Below, in pieces: positions 45,645-56,349 of a stretch of 64,000 bases of DNA. The number at the start of each line of letters is the position of its first letter. Position 1 is the first letter of the stretch. The notes under the pieces were generated by a model, which saw only the letters and a list, made by a program, of their open reading frames with translations, did not search any database and had not been told where the DNA came from. Source of the stretch: Oidiodendron maius Zn (taxonomy: Eukaryota > Ascomycota > Leotiomycetes > Myxotrichaceae); NCBI GenBank assembly GCA_000827325.1, contig KN832901.1, forward strand, positions 124,001 to 188,000. The letters run 5' to 3'. Position numbers and translations under genes: made by a program.

Positions 45645-46901
45645 ATGAGGCCTATCTTGCTACAAGGACATGTGAGTGTTGGCACCCTACTCTCGTGTTC
45701 GCACCATACTGACGACCCCTCCAGGAGCGAGCGCTGACCCAGATCCGGTGTGTATCATGCTCCCAGCTCTTACGCTCCTCCGCCCGCGTGGCCGAGCACT
45801 GACTGACCCCTCCCCCACAGATATAACAGAGATGGCGACATCATCTTCTCCACCGCCAAGGACCAGCACATCTGCGCGTGGTTCGCCCACAACGGCGAGC
45901 GACTCGGCACCTACCACGGCCACCAGGGCGCCCTCTGGACCGTCGACGTGGACCCGACCAGCACGATCATCGCCAGCGGCGCCGCCGACAACACCGTGCG
46001 GCTATGGGACATCAAGTCCGGCAAGTGCTTGAAGGTGTGGAACTTCGACACTGCCGTCAAGCGGGTCGAGTTCAACGAGGACGGCTCCCGGTTGCTGGCC
46101 GTCACCGAGAAGCGCATGGGCTTCCTCGGCACCATCGTGGTCCTGGCCATTACGCTGGATGCCGAAGCCGAGCAGTCGGACGAGAGGGTCATGACCATCT
46201 CGTGCGAGGAGAGCAAGGCCACCGTGGCCGGGTGGAGCTACATGTCGAAGTACATCATTGCCGGCCACGAGGACGGATCCGTGTCCCAGTACGATGCCAA
46301 GGTGAGATGCATGTCCTCTGGTCCAAATGAGCCCGCGCTGACGAGGTATAGACGGGAGAGGCCCTCGATAATGTGCAGGTCCACGAGCTGGATATGTTAA
46401 TCACAGACCTCCAATGGTCCCAGGATCGGACCTACTTCATCACTGCTTGCAAGGACAAGACTGCTAAGGTTCGTTTCTGACCCGATCCTGCTCCGTTTAC
46501 CGATACAGACCTGCTGACCTGTGCAGCTCATCAACGCGCGCAATCTCGAAGTTTTAAAAACCTATGTTGCCGATACTCCCCTTAATTCCGCCTCTATCAC
46601 CCCAAAGAAGGACTTCGTGATCCTTGGAGGCGGGCAAGCTGCAATGGACGTAACCACCACGGCGGCGAGGCAAGGAAAATTTGAGGCCCGCTTCTACCAC
46701 AAGATCTTCGAGGAGGAGATTGGGCGCGTGCGTGGGCACTTCGGGCCGCTGAACACGGTGGCCGCGAACCCCAACGGCAAGGGATACGCCAGCGGCGGCG
46801 AGGACGGATATGTGCGCGTGCACCAGTTTGACAAGGCGTACTTTGATTTCACGTACGAGGTTGAAAGACAGGCAAGGCAGCAGCAGCAGACGGCGATTTG
46901 A
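45645..46901 (+). CDS. TIF34: translation initiation factor eIF3 subunit i
   Basis: WD40 propeller subunit of eIF3, acting in 43S preinitiation-complex assembly in the cytoplasm. Exons 45645-45671, 45725-45747, 45821-46301, 46352-46468 and 46527-46901 join in frame to 340 residues, about the family length. Seven WD repeats are visible: [19 protein letters not shown] opens repeat 1, [20 protein letters not shown] repeat 2 with NTVRLWD, then [27 protein letters not shown] and the final [13 protein letters not shown] with [13 protein letters not shown]. The first two exons are 27 and 23 bases. The short Gln-rich tail (RQQQQTAI) is variable. The family call is secure because the N-terminal octad and last repeat are highly conserved. 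Confidence 0.96.
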
Positions 46902-47673
46902 AGGGAGAAAAGCTACGAGATTTGCTTGCTTGGGTTGCATTTATGGGGCGTTTTTTTCTGTGGGATGTTTTCAAGGTCATGAAGAAAGGGTCATGTAGAT
47001 TACTTAAAGAGTGATGGCTCTCCGAGAAGGCACGATGGTGGTGATAGAGATGAGAAAAACGTCTGTGGAACTAGAGGTGCGCAGTCCTCAGCGCAAGATG
47101 GGATCAAAGGATGCCCCATCGATGGGATAATCCTTTCTCATAGTCGTTGATCAAATCACATCTGCACTGAGATCTGACATGTTGCCCCTGAAATAAGCGA
47201 GCATGTTCTGTCTCCTACCCTAAACCGTATTATCTTCACCTTCTTTTGGTCAAATGGAGCGAAAAGCGGAAGACGAATGAAGATTATTCTGTAAATTATA
47301 TATGTCCTTCTAGAAACTGTACGTGTTACGGGGCTCTACTCAATCCCGAATCCCTTTTTCATATTTCGTTTACACTGCCATACCTTTTTCCAGCTTGAAT
47401 TATATAGGTCTTCAGTATCGAATATATCACATTCACACTACTGATAAACGTATTCGATAATACGGTGTCTAACTGGGATATCAGCATACCTAGTATACAC
47501 GAAACTTTATAGGTCGAACAGATACCAAAGCTAAACACATAGGATCACTTGGTTGTCTCTGGACTGAACGTCTTGTACAGGCAGAAAGACGTTGAACACT
47601 TCTATACTCACATTTTCATTTTTCCCGGCTAGTATTACAGACAGAGTCTAGGCTCTCCATGATACCTGAACAT
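46902..47673. other. intergenic region, convergent 3' flanks
   Basis: About 770 bp, AT-rich, between eIF3i and hapX 3' ends. No gene recognised. Confidence 0.6.
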
Positions 47674-49197
47674 CTATCCGCTTCTAAATCGACGGTCGAA
47701 TAATTTGAGCACTCCCATGACACTGGCAGCTTCGACCTCCATGGGAGCTCTGCCAGAGTGCTGGGTAGAGGTGGCATCCAGGCGCCCTAGCCATGACGTT
47801 AATTCATGGCTGACCTGGTCAAAGTTCTTGTGGGTAGAGATTGCCCTGTACGTATCGGCACAGGACAGGCTAGGTGGTGGACGGGTTGGCTGCGCAGCTG
47901 AAAGAGACCTGCAGCATGGTCCTCCTGATTCGTTGCCCCCACAGCAGCCTTCTGGAGCCGGAGAGGTAGAAGTGCCAGACTCGCGCACCGCTGCAAGTGA
48001 CCTGCAGAAGAAGCTCGATTTTGGGTCACGCTGGCACTGCTCGCATGTGCCAGGTCCGTCGATCCAGGTATTGGATGACGCGGAGATGTTGACTTTGGCG
48101 GGATGCAGGGCAGATGGCTTGCTGGTAGTCCCGCCTATGTCGGTATCCGAAGGAGGGGGGGTGACTTCGTTTAAGAGGGGAGGAAGGTTGGTTTTGATAT
48201 TCTGTTCAACGTCCACAGCGGTAGCTGCAGCCTCAGCACACACGCAATAGGTACCATCCTCACAGAACCCGCACGGCTCGGCATGTGACCTTGCAGGGAG
48301 CTCAGTATCCTGACCGGAGTGGACATGCTGCTTCGGCTTCGAGAACTGCGCAGTAAAGTCGACCTCAAGTAGTGTAGAGGGGTCGGATACGCGATGACGC
48401 TTATCAATATCCCCTTCGGTCGATGGGGAGTGAGCCCTTTTTAGATTTATAGCGGTAGGCATCTCAGTAGCTGCCTTGATAGTCTCTTCCAAGCACTCGC
48501 ACCGGCCGTCCGTGTTGCATCTCCCGCAAATAGAGGTGGAGATAGCGATAGCCTGCTCAACGCATGCACAGGAACTCGTAGGCGAACAGTTCCCACAGCC
48601 CAGCCGCTCCTCTGAATCTGTCGCATGTTGCAGGGTTGGTGGCTCTCTCGTCTCCTGGTGCCGAGGGCGCCTTGGGGGTAGTGGTACCGCGTCGCTCGAC
48701 GACGTGAAAGCGCCATCGCGAATATAGGCCAGTTCCACGAGAGCTGCCTCTTTTCCCCTCCTTTCATACTCTGCAATTTGATCCAGAGCCCCGCATCGCA
48801 GCCTCCACGACTCTAGTTCGCCGTTGAGGCGCTGAATCTCGGCCTCTAGCGAAGCAATTTTTTTCCTCATCTCGGCCTCGCGCCTGTGCTGCTCCTCCCT
48901 TGTATCCTCTAGTTCTTCCTCCAGCTCGCCAACCCTGGCCGCACGTCTCTCCCGAAATGCTCGCTGTGCTGCCCGGTTCTGTGCCTTCCGCTTTGTGGGT
49001 GGCGTGTCTGTTGCAGGCTTCCGCCCGGGTTTGGGTCGCGGCGGAATCACCCATTCCCTCCGCGTTACGATGGCAGAGGTTGGCAGGACCGATACCATGG
49101 GAGCCATTCTTGTACCTGGCAGACTTGCGGGTTTGATAACGTGGTCTGAATGGCTTTCTGCCATGGACAAAGGGTGTGAGATCGCGTGAGGGGCCAT
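47674..49197 (-). CDS. hapX: iron-responsive bZIP factor HapX
   Basis: Nuclear regulator that joins the CCAAT-binding complex to repress iron-consuming pathways under iron starvation and to promote vacuolar iron storage in excess. Single exon, 507 residues from the first in-frame ATG at 49197. The CBC-binding Hap4-like motif is at about 46-60 (RREWVIPPRPKPGRK). A bZIP follows at about 69-140: basic region KAQNRAAQRAFRERRAARV and a Glu-rich zipper. Four cysteine-rich segments that sense iron are present: CGNCSPTSSCACVE, CGRCNTDGRCECLE, CGFCEDGTYCVCAE and CEQCQRDPKSSFFC, plus CCGGNESGGPCC. This domain order is diagnostic. Upstream lies an exact SreA-type GATA site, fitting the known SreA repression of hapX in other fungi. 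Confidence 0.96.
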   Translation of the reverse strand: MAPHAISHPLSMAESHSDHVIKPASLPGTRMAPMVSVLPTSAIVTRREWVIPPRPKPGRKPATDTPPTKRKAQNRAAQRAFRERRAARVGELEEELEDTREEQHRREAEMRKKIASLEAEIQRLNGELESWRLRCGALDQIAEYERRGKEAALVELAYIRDGAFTSSSDAVPLPPRRPRHQETREPPTLQHATDSEERLGCGNCSPTSSCACVEQAIAISTSICGRCNTDGRCECLEETIKAATEMPTAINLKRAHSPSTEGDIDKRHRVSDPSTLLEVDFTAQFSKPKQHVHSGQDTELPARSHAEPCGFCEDGTYCVCAEAAATAVDVEQNIKTNLPPLLNEVTPPPSDTDIGGTTSKPSALHPAKVNISASSNTWIDGPGTCEQCQRDPKSSFFCRSLAAVRESGTSTSPAPEGCCGGNESGGPCCRSLSAAQPTRPPPSLSCADTYRAISTHKNFDQVSHELTSWLGRLDATSTQHSGRAPMEVEAASVMGVLKLFDRRFRSG

Positions 49198-49756
49198 CTT
49201 CACCGGATGCCAAGCGGTGCTGCTACCATCGAAGGCCCAGAATGGCACGCCTCGTTGGGGTTTACAAACAAATCGCAACTCCGAGACGTCCTCGGGGCCA
49301 GACTGGCCGGACAGGTGAGAAGGAAGGAGAGGTTAAGGAGCCACGGACGATCCATAAGAGGGATATCAAAATCGGACGCAATCCGATGATCTGATAAGCA
49401 GGCGACTCCGAGAATTCTCCGTCATCATCAGGCATGATGTTCATGCCTCAGGCCGCACATTCGCTCATCCACTCAAGCCATTAACGTCGGCTTAGTCATC
49501 CAGTCCCCGGCCCAAATTCCCAGATCCGAACGCTGGAATTCGAATCTCGACGCCCGATCTGCGGTATCTCGCTGACGAACGCAATCGACGACCACTAAAA
49601 CCCACGACCCAGCTCCCCTCTCCGAAGCATCTCCTCGGGCCATCCCTCTGCTGACGTTCGATCTTTCTTCCTCGTCGTCCTCCTTGCCTCTCCCTTCCTC
49701 TTCGTTCGGTGCTGCAACCACGACACACCTCACCGCACCGCTCCCCTCGCGCCACC
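49198..49756. promoter_or_regulatory. divergent hapX/SFP1 promoter region
   Basis: 559 bp between divergent start codons. It holds ATCTGATAA at 49389-49397. I saw no CCAAT box in either orientation near hapX. Confidence 0.55.
49389..49397 (+). promoter_or_regulatory. candidate SreA GATA-factor site upstream of hapX
   Basis: ATCTGATAA is an exact match to the extended iron-regulatory GATA motif ATCWGATAA known for SreA-type repressors. It lies about 190 bp upstream of the hapX ATG. In other fungi SreA represses hapX when iron is plentiful. Confidence 0.6.
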
Positions 49757-51678
49757 ATGCCGACCACAACTCCCATTGACATCGCCACGCCCGCCCGCAA
49801 TACCTCCTCGTCGCCGTCGTCCCAGAACAACAAGAATCCCAACTTCCACGACTCGGACTCCCGCACGTCGGCCATGATGGCCAACGCCGACTTTGGCCGT
49901 GGCCGCCAGGACTCCTTTGCTGCCGCCAAACCCATCTCAGTGAATAACCCCAACCGTGAAGGCCGCCCTCGGCGCGAGAGCCTGGCTGGCAGCCTGGTCG
50001 CAGGCATGAGCTGGGGCGGCATATCAGTAGGAAGCTGGATTCGAGACGAGTAAGTTGTCGTCCCATTGCTGATGGACGGGGTCACTCTCCACCTGCCTCG
50101 CGCCACCACTGTTCGCAATGCACTGACAACCGTGCGCAGTATCATCATGGCGGGCACATCCCCTTTCCCTTACCAGTCGCCATCGTACCACTCCTCATCG
50201 TACCTCCCAAAGCTCGAGGCCAACTTCATGCGAGATTTTGCCTGCTGCGGCCTGACCCTACCAACGCTGCACGACCTTCTCCAGCACTACGAGGAGAGCC
50301 ATGCACAGCAGACACCGCAGTCCCTTCGCACGGCGGCCGCGACACAACGAGCACGAGAGAACTCAACCCCGAATAGCAAGGCGGCTATCGCTGCGCAGGC
50401 TGCGTCCGCGGTTCAGCAACAGGCTCAGCAGCAGAGCCAGCAGAGGATGGGAAGCATGCAGATGCCACAGGCCGGAGCGAACATGGGAGGGATCCAGCTA
50501 ATGCGCCAGCAGCAGCAGTCGCAACCTTCGACACCAGTTCAGAAGAATCTACAGATCGGGCACGATGAAGACGAAGTCGAGGATATGGAGATGGACGATG
50601 ACATATCCATGGACCAGACCGTAGAGACTCCACTACAGCAGAATCAACCAATCCAGCAGTCAATGTTTGGCCAGCATCAACGGCCCGCGCTGAGTTTAAA
50701 CGCTAACAACATGCAACACTCTGGACTTCGGACATCGCAACCGCCGACTCCTGCTGCAGCCGGGTTCGGCTTCCAACATAACCCGACGGTCTCATCCGTA
50801 AACACGCCCACGCTCAGCACTCGCACGATGCAGCAGACCTTCTCCCCCGACAGCTCGGTTCCGGGCACGCCTGCAGGAGAGATGGAAGACGACTTCTCCG
50901 GCATGCAAAGAAACATGAATATGGGAAAGATGAACATGGCCTTCCCATTCGGATATGGACAGGGCGACCTTGGGTTGGATCTCTGCATAGACGAGCCAGC
51001 AAAACGATTATTCAGCCCGAACGGTGGCTCTAATAACCAGAGGGTCCTGCAACAGCAATTTGCACAGTTCGGTTTAGGACAGGGGCAGTTTGGAAACAAC
51101 AACGACCTATTGGCATACCGGCAGCAGCAGATGCTGGCCATGAACGAGATGGGAAATCCTCACGCAGCTGCGGCCCTAATGATAGGGGAGGAACACAAGC
51201 CCTTTAGGTGTCCTGTCATTGGATGCGAGAAGGCGTATAAGAACCAAAATGGACTGAAGTATGTATTCGCTTGTTTCTGCCACTCTCGCTGCCTCTTCTG
51301 ACTTCCATCCTCCCAGATACCACAAGTCGCACGGTCACCAAACGCAACAGCTGCATGAGAACGGCGACGGCACCTTCTCCATCGTCAACCCGGAGACATC
51401 GGCGCCATACCCTGGCACACTCGGCATGGAGAAGGAGAAGCCGTACAAGTGCGAGGTCTGCGGTAAGCGGTACAAGAACCTGAACGGACTCAAATATGTA
51501 AGTGACCATGGTCGACCCGCCTTGTGTTTCCGCGACTGATTCCTGCCAGCACAAGCAACACTCGCCGCCTTGCAACCCCGATCTCAAGCTCAACAGCCAC
51601 ATGGCTGCCGTGGGCCTGAATACACTAGGGGTGAACGTCGCTGGCCTGCCGGGTATCGGCGAAGAAGGAATGATGTGA
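49757..51678 (+). CDS. SFP1: SFP1-like C2H2 zinc-finger transcription factor
   Basis: Split-zinc-finger regulator; yeast Sfp1 links nutrients and TOR to ribosome-biogenesis genes. Exons 49757-50049, 50140-51258, 51317-51497 and 51550-51678 join in frame to 573 residues. The N-terminal part carries a conserved SWIRD box split by intron 1 and a C2H2-like motif [20 protein letters not shown]. The middle is a Gln/Met-rich disordered region. The paired C-terminal fingers are [19 protein letters not shown] and [17 protein letters not shown], each interrupted by an intron at the same NGLK position, suggesting an old internal duplication. The end has [14 protein letters not shown]. It is divergent from hapX. 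Orthology to Sfp1 is by finger sequence and layout. Confidence 0.87.
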
Positions 51679-52820
51679 AGTTCTGTACTCAGTCTGTGTA
51701 ATACGCGCCTCTCCTTAACTCTTCACAGCACGATAAAATTGCATTAGGCGGAGTTCACTTTTTTTATTTTTCCAAAAAAAAGTCTTATCAGGGACCACGA
51801 GGGAATAAGACTATACCCTTAGATAGATTGATTCGCCTGGTGTCTAGAGGGATTTGGCTGGCAGGATAGACCTTGCTTTCGTTTTCGGTGTATAGCTTGG
51901 ACGTTAGTTATCGTGTTTTAAATAGAGCCCGGGTCCATCGTAGCTTTGGATACCTGTGTCACGGTGCATGCATTTCCCCTGAAGGTGTCCGATGCGTGCT
52001 TGCGGTCGCGCATCGCGCATTCGGTTATCCGGAGGTTGACAGAGCGTTGGTGACAATATCGCCGACCGCTACCCCTCGATCTCTCTCGTCCAACATCTTT
52101 CAGACTCACGCTCCGCTCCAGGACATATCACTCTGCCTAATCCGACCCTCCCTGGTATGACCGTCCCCTCTATCACGACGTATGTGCCCGTCCATGGCAT
52201 GTCCCTCCCCCCTCTGGCGTGTCGGCCGGGCCCTCAGGAGCGATGAGGCCACCCAAGCTCGAATCGGCCATCACCCCAACCTCACCACCACCGCCTCCAG
52301 AATGCCTTCCTCGACGCGCCCAACCTCGCCGCCACGACCGCGCTGACGGGGACGATCGTACGGAGGTCTCTGGGGTCTCGTTCTCTCTGCGCCCCGAGAT
52401 AACAAGCCGCCCCTTGCCGCACGGCTATTCTCAACTTTAGGGGACGGCGAGAGGATCCAACTTCCTCCAAGTGTTAGACGCAAATCCAGCGCTCGCGTCG
52501 TCCTGCTCTTAGGGAACATCTGCACCGCGCGACCAGAAAAATCTCCCAATTCTTTACCTAAACGCTCCCCACTCGCGAGTGCCATGCGAAACAAAGGGCG
52601 AGGTTAAATACGCCCGCCTGACCGCCCCTTCCGCTGCGATATTTATTTCCTGCTGGTTCCTTTACACATCAAGTCTCTCTCCCCGCCGCTTTGTCTCGCT
52701 TCCGGTATTGCGACCCCACCACCATCTTCCTCACGGCGTCTGATAATCGCTCACCACCGGCTTCATTCACGGCCCTCCCTCTCTATAAAATACCGCACGC
52801 CCCGGCGTTCCATTTTCAAC
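51679..52820. other. intergenic region upstream of arginase
   Basis: About 1.1 kb: SFP1 3' flank, then arginase promoter. A TATA-like CTATAAAATA lies at 52782-52791, about 30-40 bp upstream of the arginase ATG. Other frames have no domain. Confidence 0.55.
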
Positions 52821-53911
52821 ATGACGACCACTTCAATGGTGCAACCAAAGTTCCTCTCCAAGCCCGACCAGCTCGGGGTCGTGGCGGTTGGCTTTTCCGG
52901 TGGCCAGGCAAGTTTTTTGGCCCCGCCCTCCTTCCGGCCAGCACAGCTAACAACGCTCGCAGTGCAAGCCAGGAGTCGATGCGGCTCCCTCGGCCCTTAT
53001 CGAGAGTGGTCTGCTCTCCCAGCTTCGCAACGAGCTCGGATACAAGATCCACCACGATGATACGATACACTCCTACAAAGAGCTCATGCCTGCCTCCGAT
53101 CCCGATGTGCGCGGCATGAAAAACCCTCTCGCCGTATCCGCCGTGACCAAGAAGCTTTCGGAACAGGTCTACGAACAAGCAAAAGAGGGCCGGTGCGTGC
53201 TGACGCTTGGGGGGGATCACTCGATTGCCATCGGCACGGTTAGTGGGACCGCAAAAGCCATTAGAGAGCGACTAGGCCGAGAGATGGCCGTCATCTGGGT
53301 GGATGCGCACGCTGATATCAACACCCCGGAGACCAGCGACAGTGGGAATATTCATGGGATGCCGGTGGCCTTCCTCACCGGCCTGGCGAAAGAGACGCGG
53401 GAAGATGTATTCGGATGGCTCAAGGACGAACACATGCTGAGCCTCAAGAAGCTGGTCTATATCGGACTGCGCGACGTGGACCGGGGAGAGAAGCAAATTC
53501 TAAGAGAGAACGGTGTTCGGGCGTTCAGTATGCACGATATTGACAGGTGAGTTTCCGTCGGCAAAGTACGCGAAGTAATTGCTAATAGGATGCAGGTTCG
53601 GGATCGGCCGAGTCATGGAGATGGCTCTGGGTCATATCGGGAATGATACGCCCATTCACCTATCCTTCGATGTCGACGCTCTGGACCCCATGGTGGCGCC
53701 AAGTACCGGAACGCCTGTCCGCGGGGGCCTGACGCTCCGAGAAGGAGACTACATTGCTGAGTGCGTCCATGAGACAGGCTCACTGATCGCCATGGATCTG
53801 GTTGAGGTCAACCCAACGCTGGAGCCGGGCATCAATGATATCGGGGCGCACGAGACGGTTCGGGCGGGGTGTTCGCTGGTGCGATGTGCGCTGGGAGAGT
53901 CGCTGTTGTAA
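52821..53911 (+). CDS. CAR1: arginase
   Basis: Hydrolyses arginine to ornithine and urea, cytosolic, first step of arginine catabolism. Exons 52821-52907, 52963-53546 and 53596-53911 join in frame to 328 residues, the family norm. Manganese-binding motifs are GGDHSIAIGT, DAHADIN and SFDVDALDP. The substrate loop GNIHGMPVAFL and the C-terminal DLVEVNPTLE are also seen. Intron 1 starts GCAAGT rather than GT (after codon 29, GGQ) and ends GCAG. No GT donor nearby keeps the frame and the conserved FSGGQ-KPGVD junction, so it is a GC-AG intron. In fungi such genes are arginine-induced, but I see no specific control site here. Confidence 0.96.
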
Positions 53912-54286
53912 GATAAGACTCGAGAGTCCCCCGATCACTCTCAGCGCATGACCAGTGGGAGGAGGAGAGCTGGCCATTCGTCGGTCTGCAAGCTGTAATG
54001 CGCTTTCCTATGCCGTGTTAGCAAGTGCGTGTTTTGCGCCATATCAATTGTAGACTCTCCACATACTAATCCGATAGAGATTGGCTTACGATAGACACGT
54101 TTATTTGTAACAGGAGAGACGAGACAAAGACAATCCTAATACTGTACCTGAAAAGTTCTAAGCATGCTACGTGATCTACCTCAGTAGGTATCAAGTGTAT
54201 TATTAGCTCCTTGCCGCTTTCTTCCAACTCTACCTAAGGTCATTACTTACAGCGAGTGTCTAATCCCCAGAGGGTTATATATCTGA
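53912..54286. other. intergenic region, convergent 3' flanks
   Basis: 375 bp between arginase and the GNAT gene. Nothing recognised. Confidence 0.6.
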
Positions 54287-55048
54287 CTATCTCTTCTTCT
54301 TGTTCCCACCAGCCGTGTTTACAATCACCGCCTCCAACGCCATGGCCGCCATGACCTCCCGCTTTCTAAAGCCCCGATTAAACATTTCCGGGAGGACCAT
54401 CTTGCTATTTGCATGCTCAGCTGCAAAGCCAATCTCTGCTGAATTTCCTAGCTTCTCCCTCGTAAGTCGAACTGCCTCTTCCAGCAGCTCCGTTCCGACG
54501 CCCGCGCCTCTATACCTCTGCTTCACCGTCCAGGCCCTGACCAGACCCGTCCCGCCGGTCTTCCCGCTCCCCTTGGACTTCTTCTTCCCGCTCCCATGGC
54601 CATTCCTCTCTATCCGGAGGATTAAAGCGCCTATTATTCCCTCCCCGTATCGAGACCCTATTACTATATCCTGCTCACCATCATCGTTCTCCAGGAACGA
54701 GGTATTAAACGCCTCAGCGAGGTTGATGTATTCGTTCGTGCCTGCCCGCACGCCGACCAGAAGAGTCATCGTGATCCCCGCGCACGTCGTCACAATCAGA
54801 GGTATGTCACTTGTGGATTTGTAGAGGAACTGGCTCGCAATCGCCAGCACCAGGACGTACACCGCAATCGTGATCGGGTGGTATATGACGGCCTTTGCGG
54901 CGAGCTGGCGCTGCTGGGCAATGGAGTCGGCGACCAGTTTCAGCGCTGCGGCCCTATCAGGCCCGGTCGTGAGCGGTTTGGTCGTGAGCGCAGGGATGGA
55001 GTCGAGCGGATCGGGCGTGAAAGGAGGCTCGTCCTGGGCTGACGTCAT
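54287..55048 (-). CDS. membrane-anchored GNAT N-acetyltransferase
   Basis: GNAT-fold acetyltransferase with two N-terminal membrane segments, layout like NAT8-type or fungal membrane GNATs. Single exon of 253 residues from ATG 55048, the first in frame. Residues about 55-105 contain two hydrophobic helices (ITIAVYVLVLAIASQFLY and IPLIVTTCAGITMTLLVGV). The acetyl-CoA site follows as VKQRYRGAGVGTELLEEAV, preceded by a Gly/Lys/Ser-rich insert (GSGKKKSKGSG). The C-terminal strands read GFAAEHANSKMVLPEMFNRG. It ends in a basic NKKKR that could be an ER retention-like or simply basic tail. Substrate unknown; the acceptor could be a protein lysine or small molecule. Confidence 0.75.
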   Translation of the reverse strand: MTSAQDEPPFTPDPLDSIPALTTKPLTTGPDRAAALKLVADSIAQQRQLAAKAVIYHPITIAVYVLVLAIASQFLYKSTSDIPLIVTTCAGITMTLLVGVRAGTNEYINLAEAFNTSFLENDDGEQDIVIGSRYGEGIIGALILRIERNGHGSGKKKSKGSGKTGGTGLVRAWTVKQRYRGAGVGTELLEEAVRLTREKLGNSAEIGFAAEHANSKMVLPEMFNRGFRKREVMAAMALEAVIVNTAGGNKKKR

Positions 55049-56349
55049 GGTCGCCAGTGATGATGGGCCGAGAGGAGGGAGGGAGAGGGAGGATGACGGG
55101 TAGAGGAGGGGCGTCGAGGCACTGGAGCTGACGTTCGAGGCCGGGAGCTGGACGAGATTTGCTCGCAAGAAGGAGAAGAAGGCTGTTGTGTGGGTTAGTA
55201 GGGCAGGTAATTTCGAGAAATGGATTGTGGCTTAAAGCTTGGAAAAGTGACGGCGAGCGCGCTTCCCAAGTCACCACCTCGACCAGCACGAGGCAGAAGG
55301 TGGCCCGACAGAAGCAGCACCCTGGATCATCCTACCTCCGCATGATCGCGATGGTCGACGCTGGTAAAGAGGAAGGCGAGAGACTCACCTGCGCTGGGCT
55401 TGAGACCAGGGACAGACATCACCCGGTCCGTAACCGAACTAACATGGCTGAGGCGCAGGTCCAGCTCGTGAACCTGGCGCCGGTTCATTCTGGCTATTTA
55501 GGCTCGCTGCCTGCGCGTAGAGGGTCGGGGCTACGGGGCAGGATGAAGGAGCTAGGCTGCTACGCTTTCTCTGGGTTCCTTTGCAGTCTCTTATAGCCCC
55601 GTCTGTATCACGGCAGTAGGTTTCAGCTACTGTATATGATTGGCTCGAGGCCCATTTGCTTATCACCGCGGTGTGTTATCGCGCCAAGCCTCGAGGGTTG
55701 CACTGATGAAACAGAATGCCGTCCTCGCGCTGTCGTTGGCTGTCCTGCCTCAAGAGGCTTGCAAGTATCACGTGTGTTCATGGTCTGTTATCTTGCGTTT
55801 TTGCTGTCGAACTTGCCTCATCCCGTTTCACGGTAGGAAGGCGTACGTATAGGCGTACGTATGCTGGGGCATCATCAAAGTCCGTGTCAGGGCAAGGGGG
55901 TGGAAGAGGGATCGCTTGAACGGAGCAATGCGGAGACCAGACAATAAAAAGGAGCATCAAAAATCGAACCTCGCTCGTTTTCCATCTTGGTGGATATATA
56001 GGTAGAGCTGGACCCAATTGTTGCTAACATAGTTGCTTCTTGGTACAGGATAAGGCATAATAATGTCTCGGGATGTCTGCGGTCCTGCCTCACAACCTTA
56101 GGGTTCTCTATGCAGTCATGATATATGTGCGTTTTATCCTCGGATAATCGGAGATGGTGGGTTAGGGAACAAAGGCTCTTAACCTAATGAAGTGGTCAGC
56201 AGCTGATATTTAAACCAATGCTAGGAACATGTGCTAACTCACTCGGAGAAGAGACTACCGTGATGACGATGATAGTTTTAATATTCCTAGTACAAAAACT
56301 TTTTGTTTCTACTCCTGATTGGCCCACCAGCCTTCAAGTATATATAAAC
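55049..56349. other. intergenic region between GNAT and ILV3
   Basis: About 1.3 kb. GNAT promoter with C/T-rich leader, then the 3' flank of ILV3. Several overlapping short frames near 55636-55919 show no domain. No RNA gene recognised. Confidence 0.55.
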
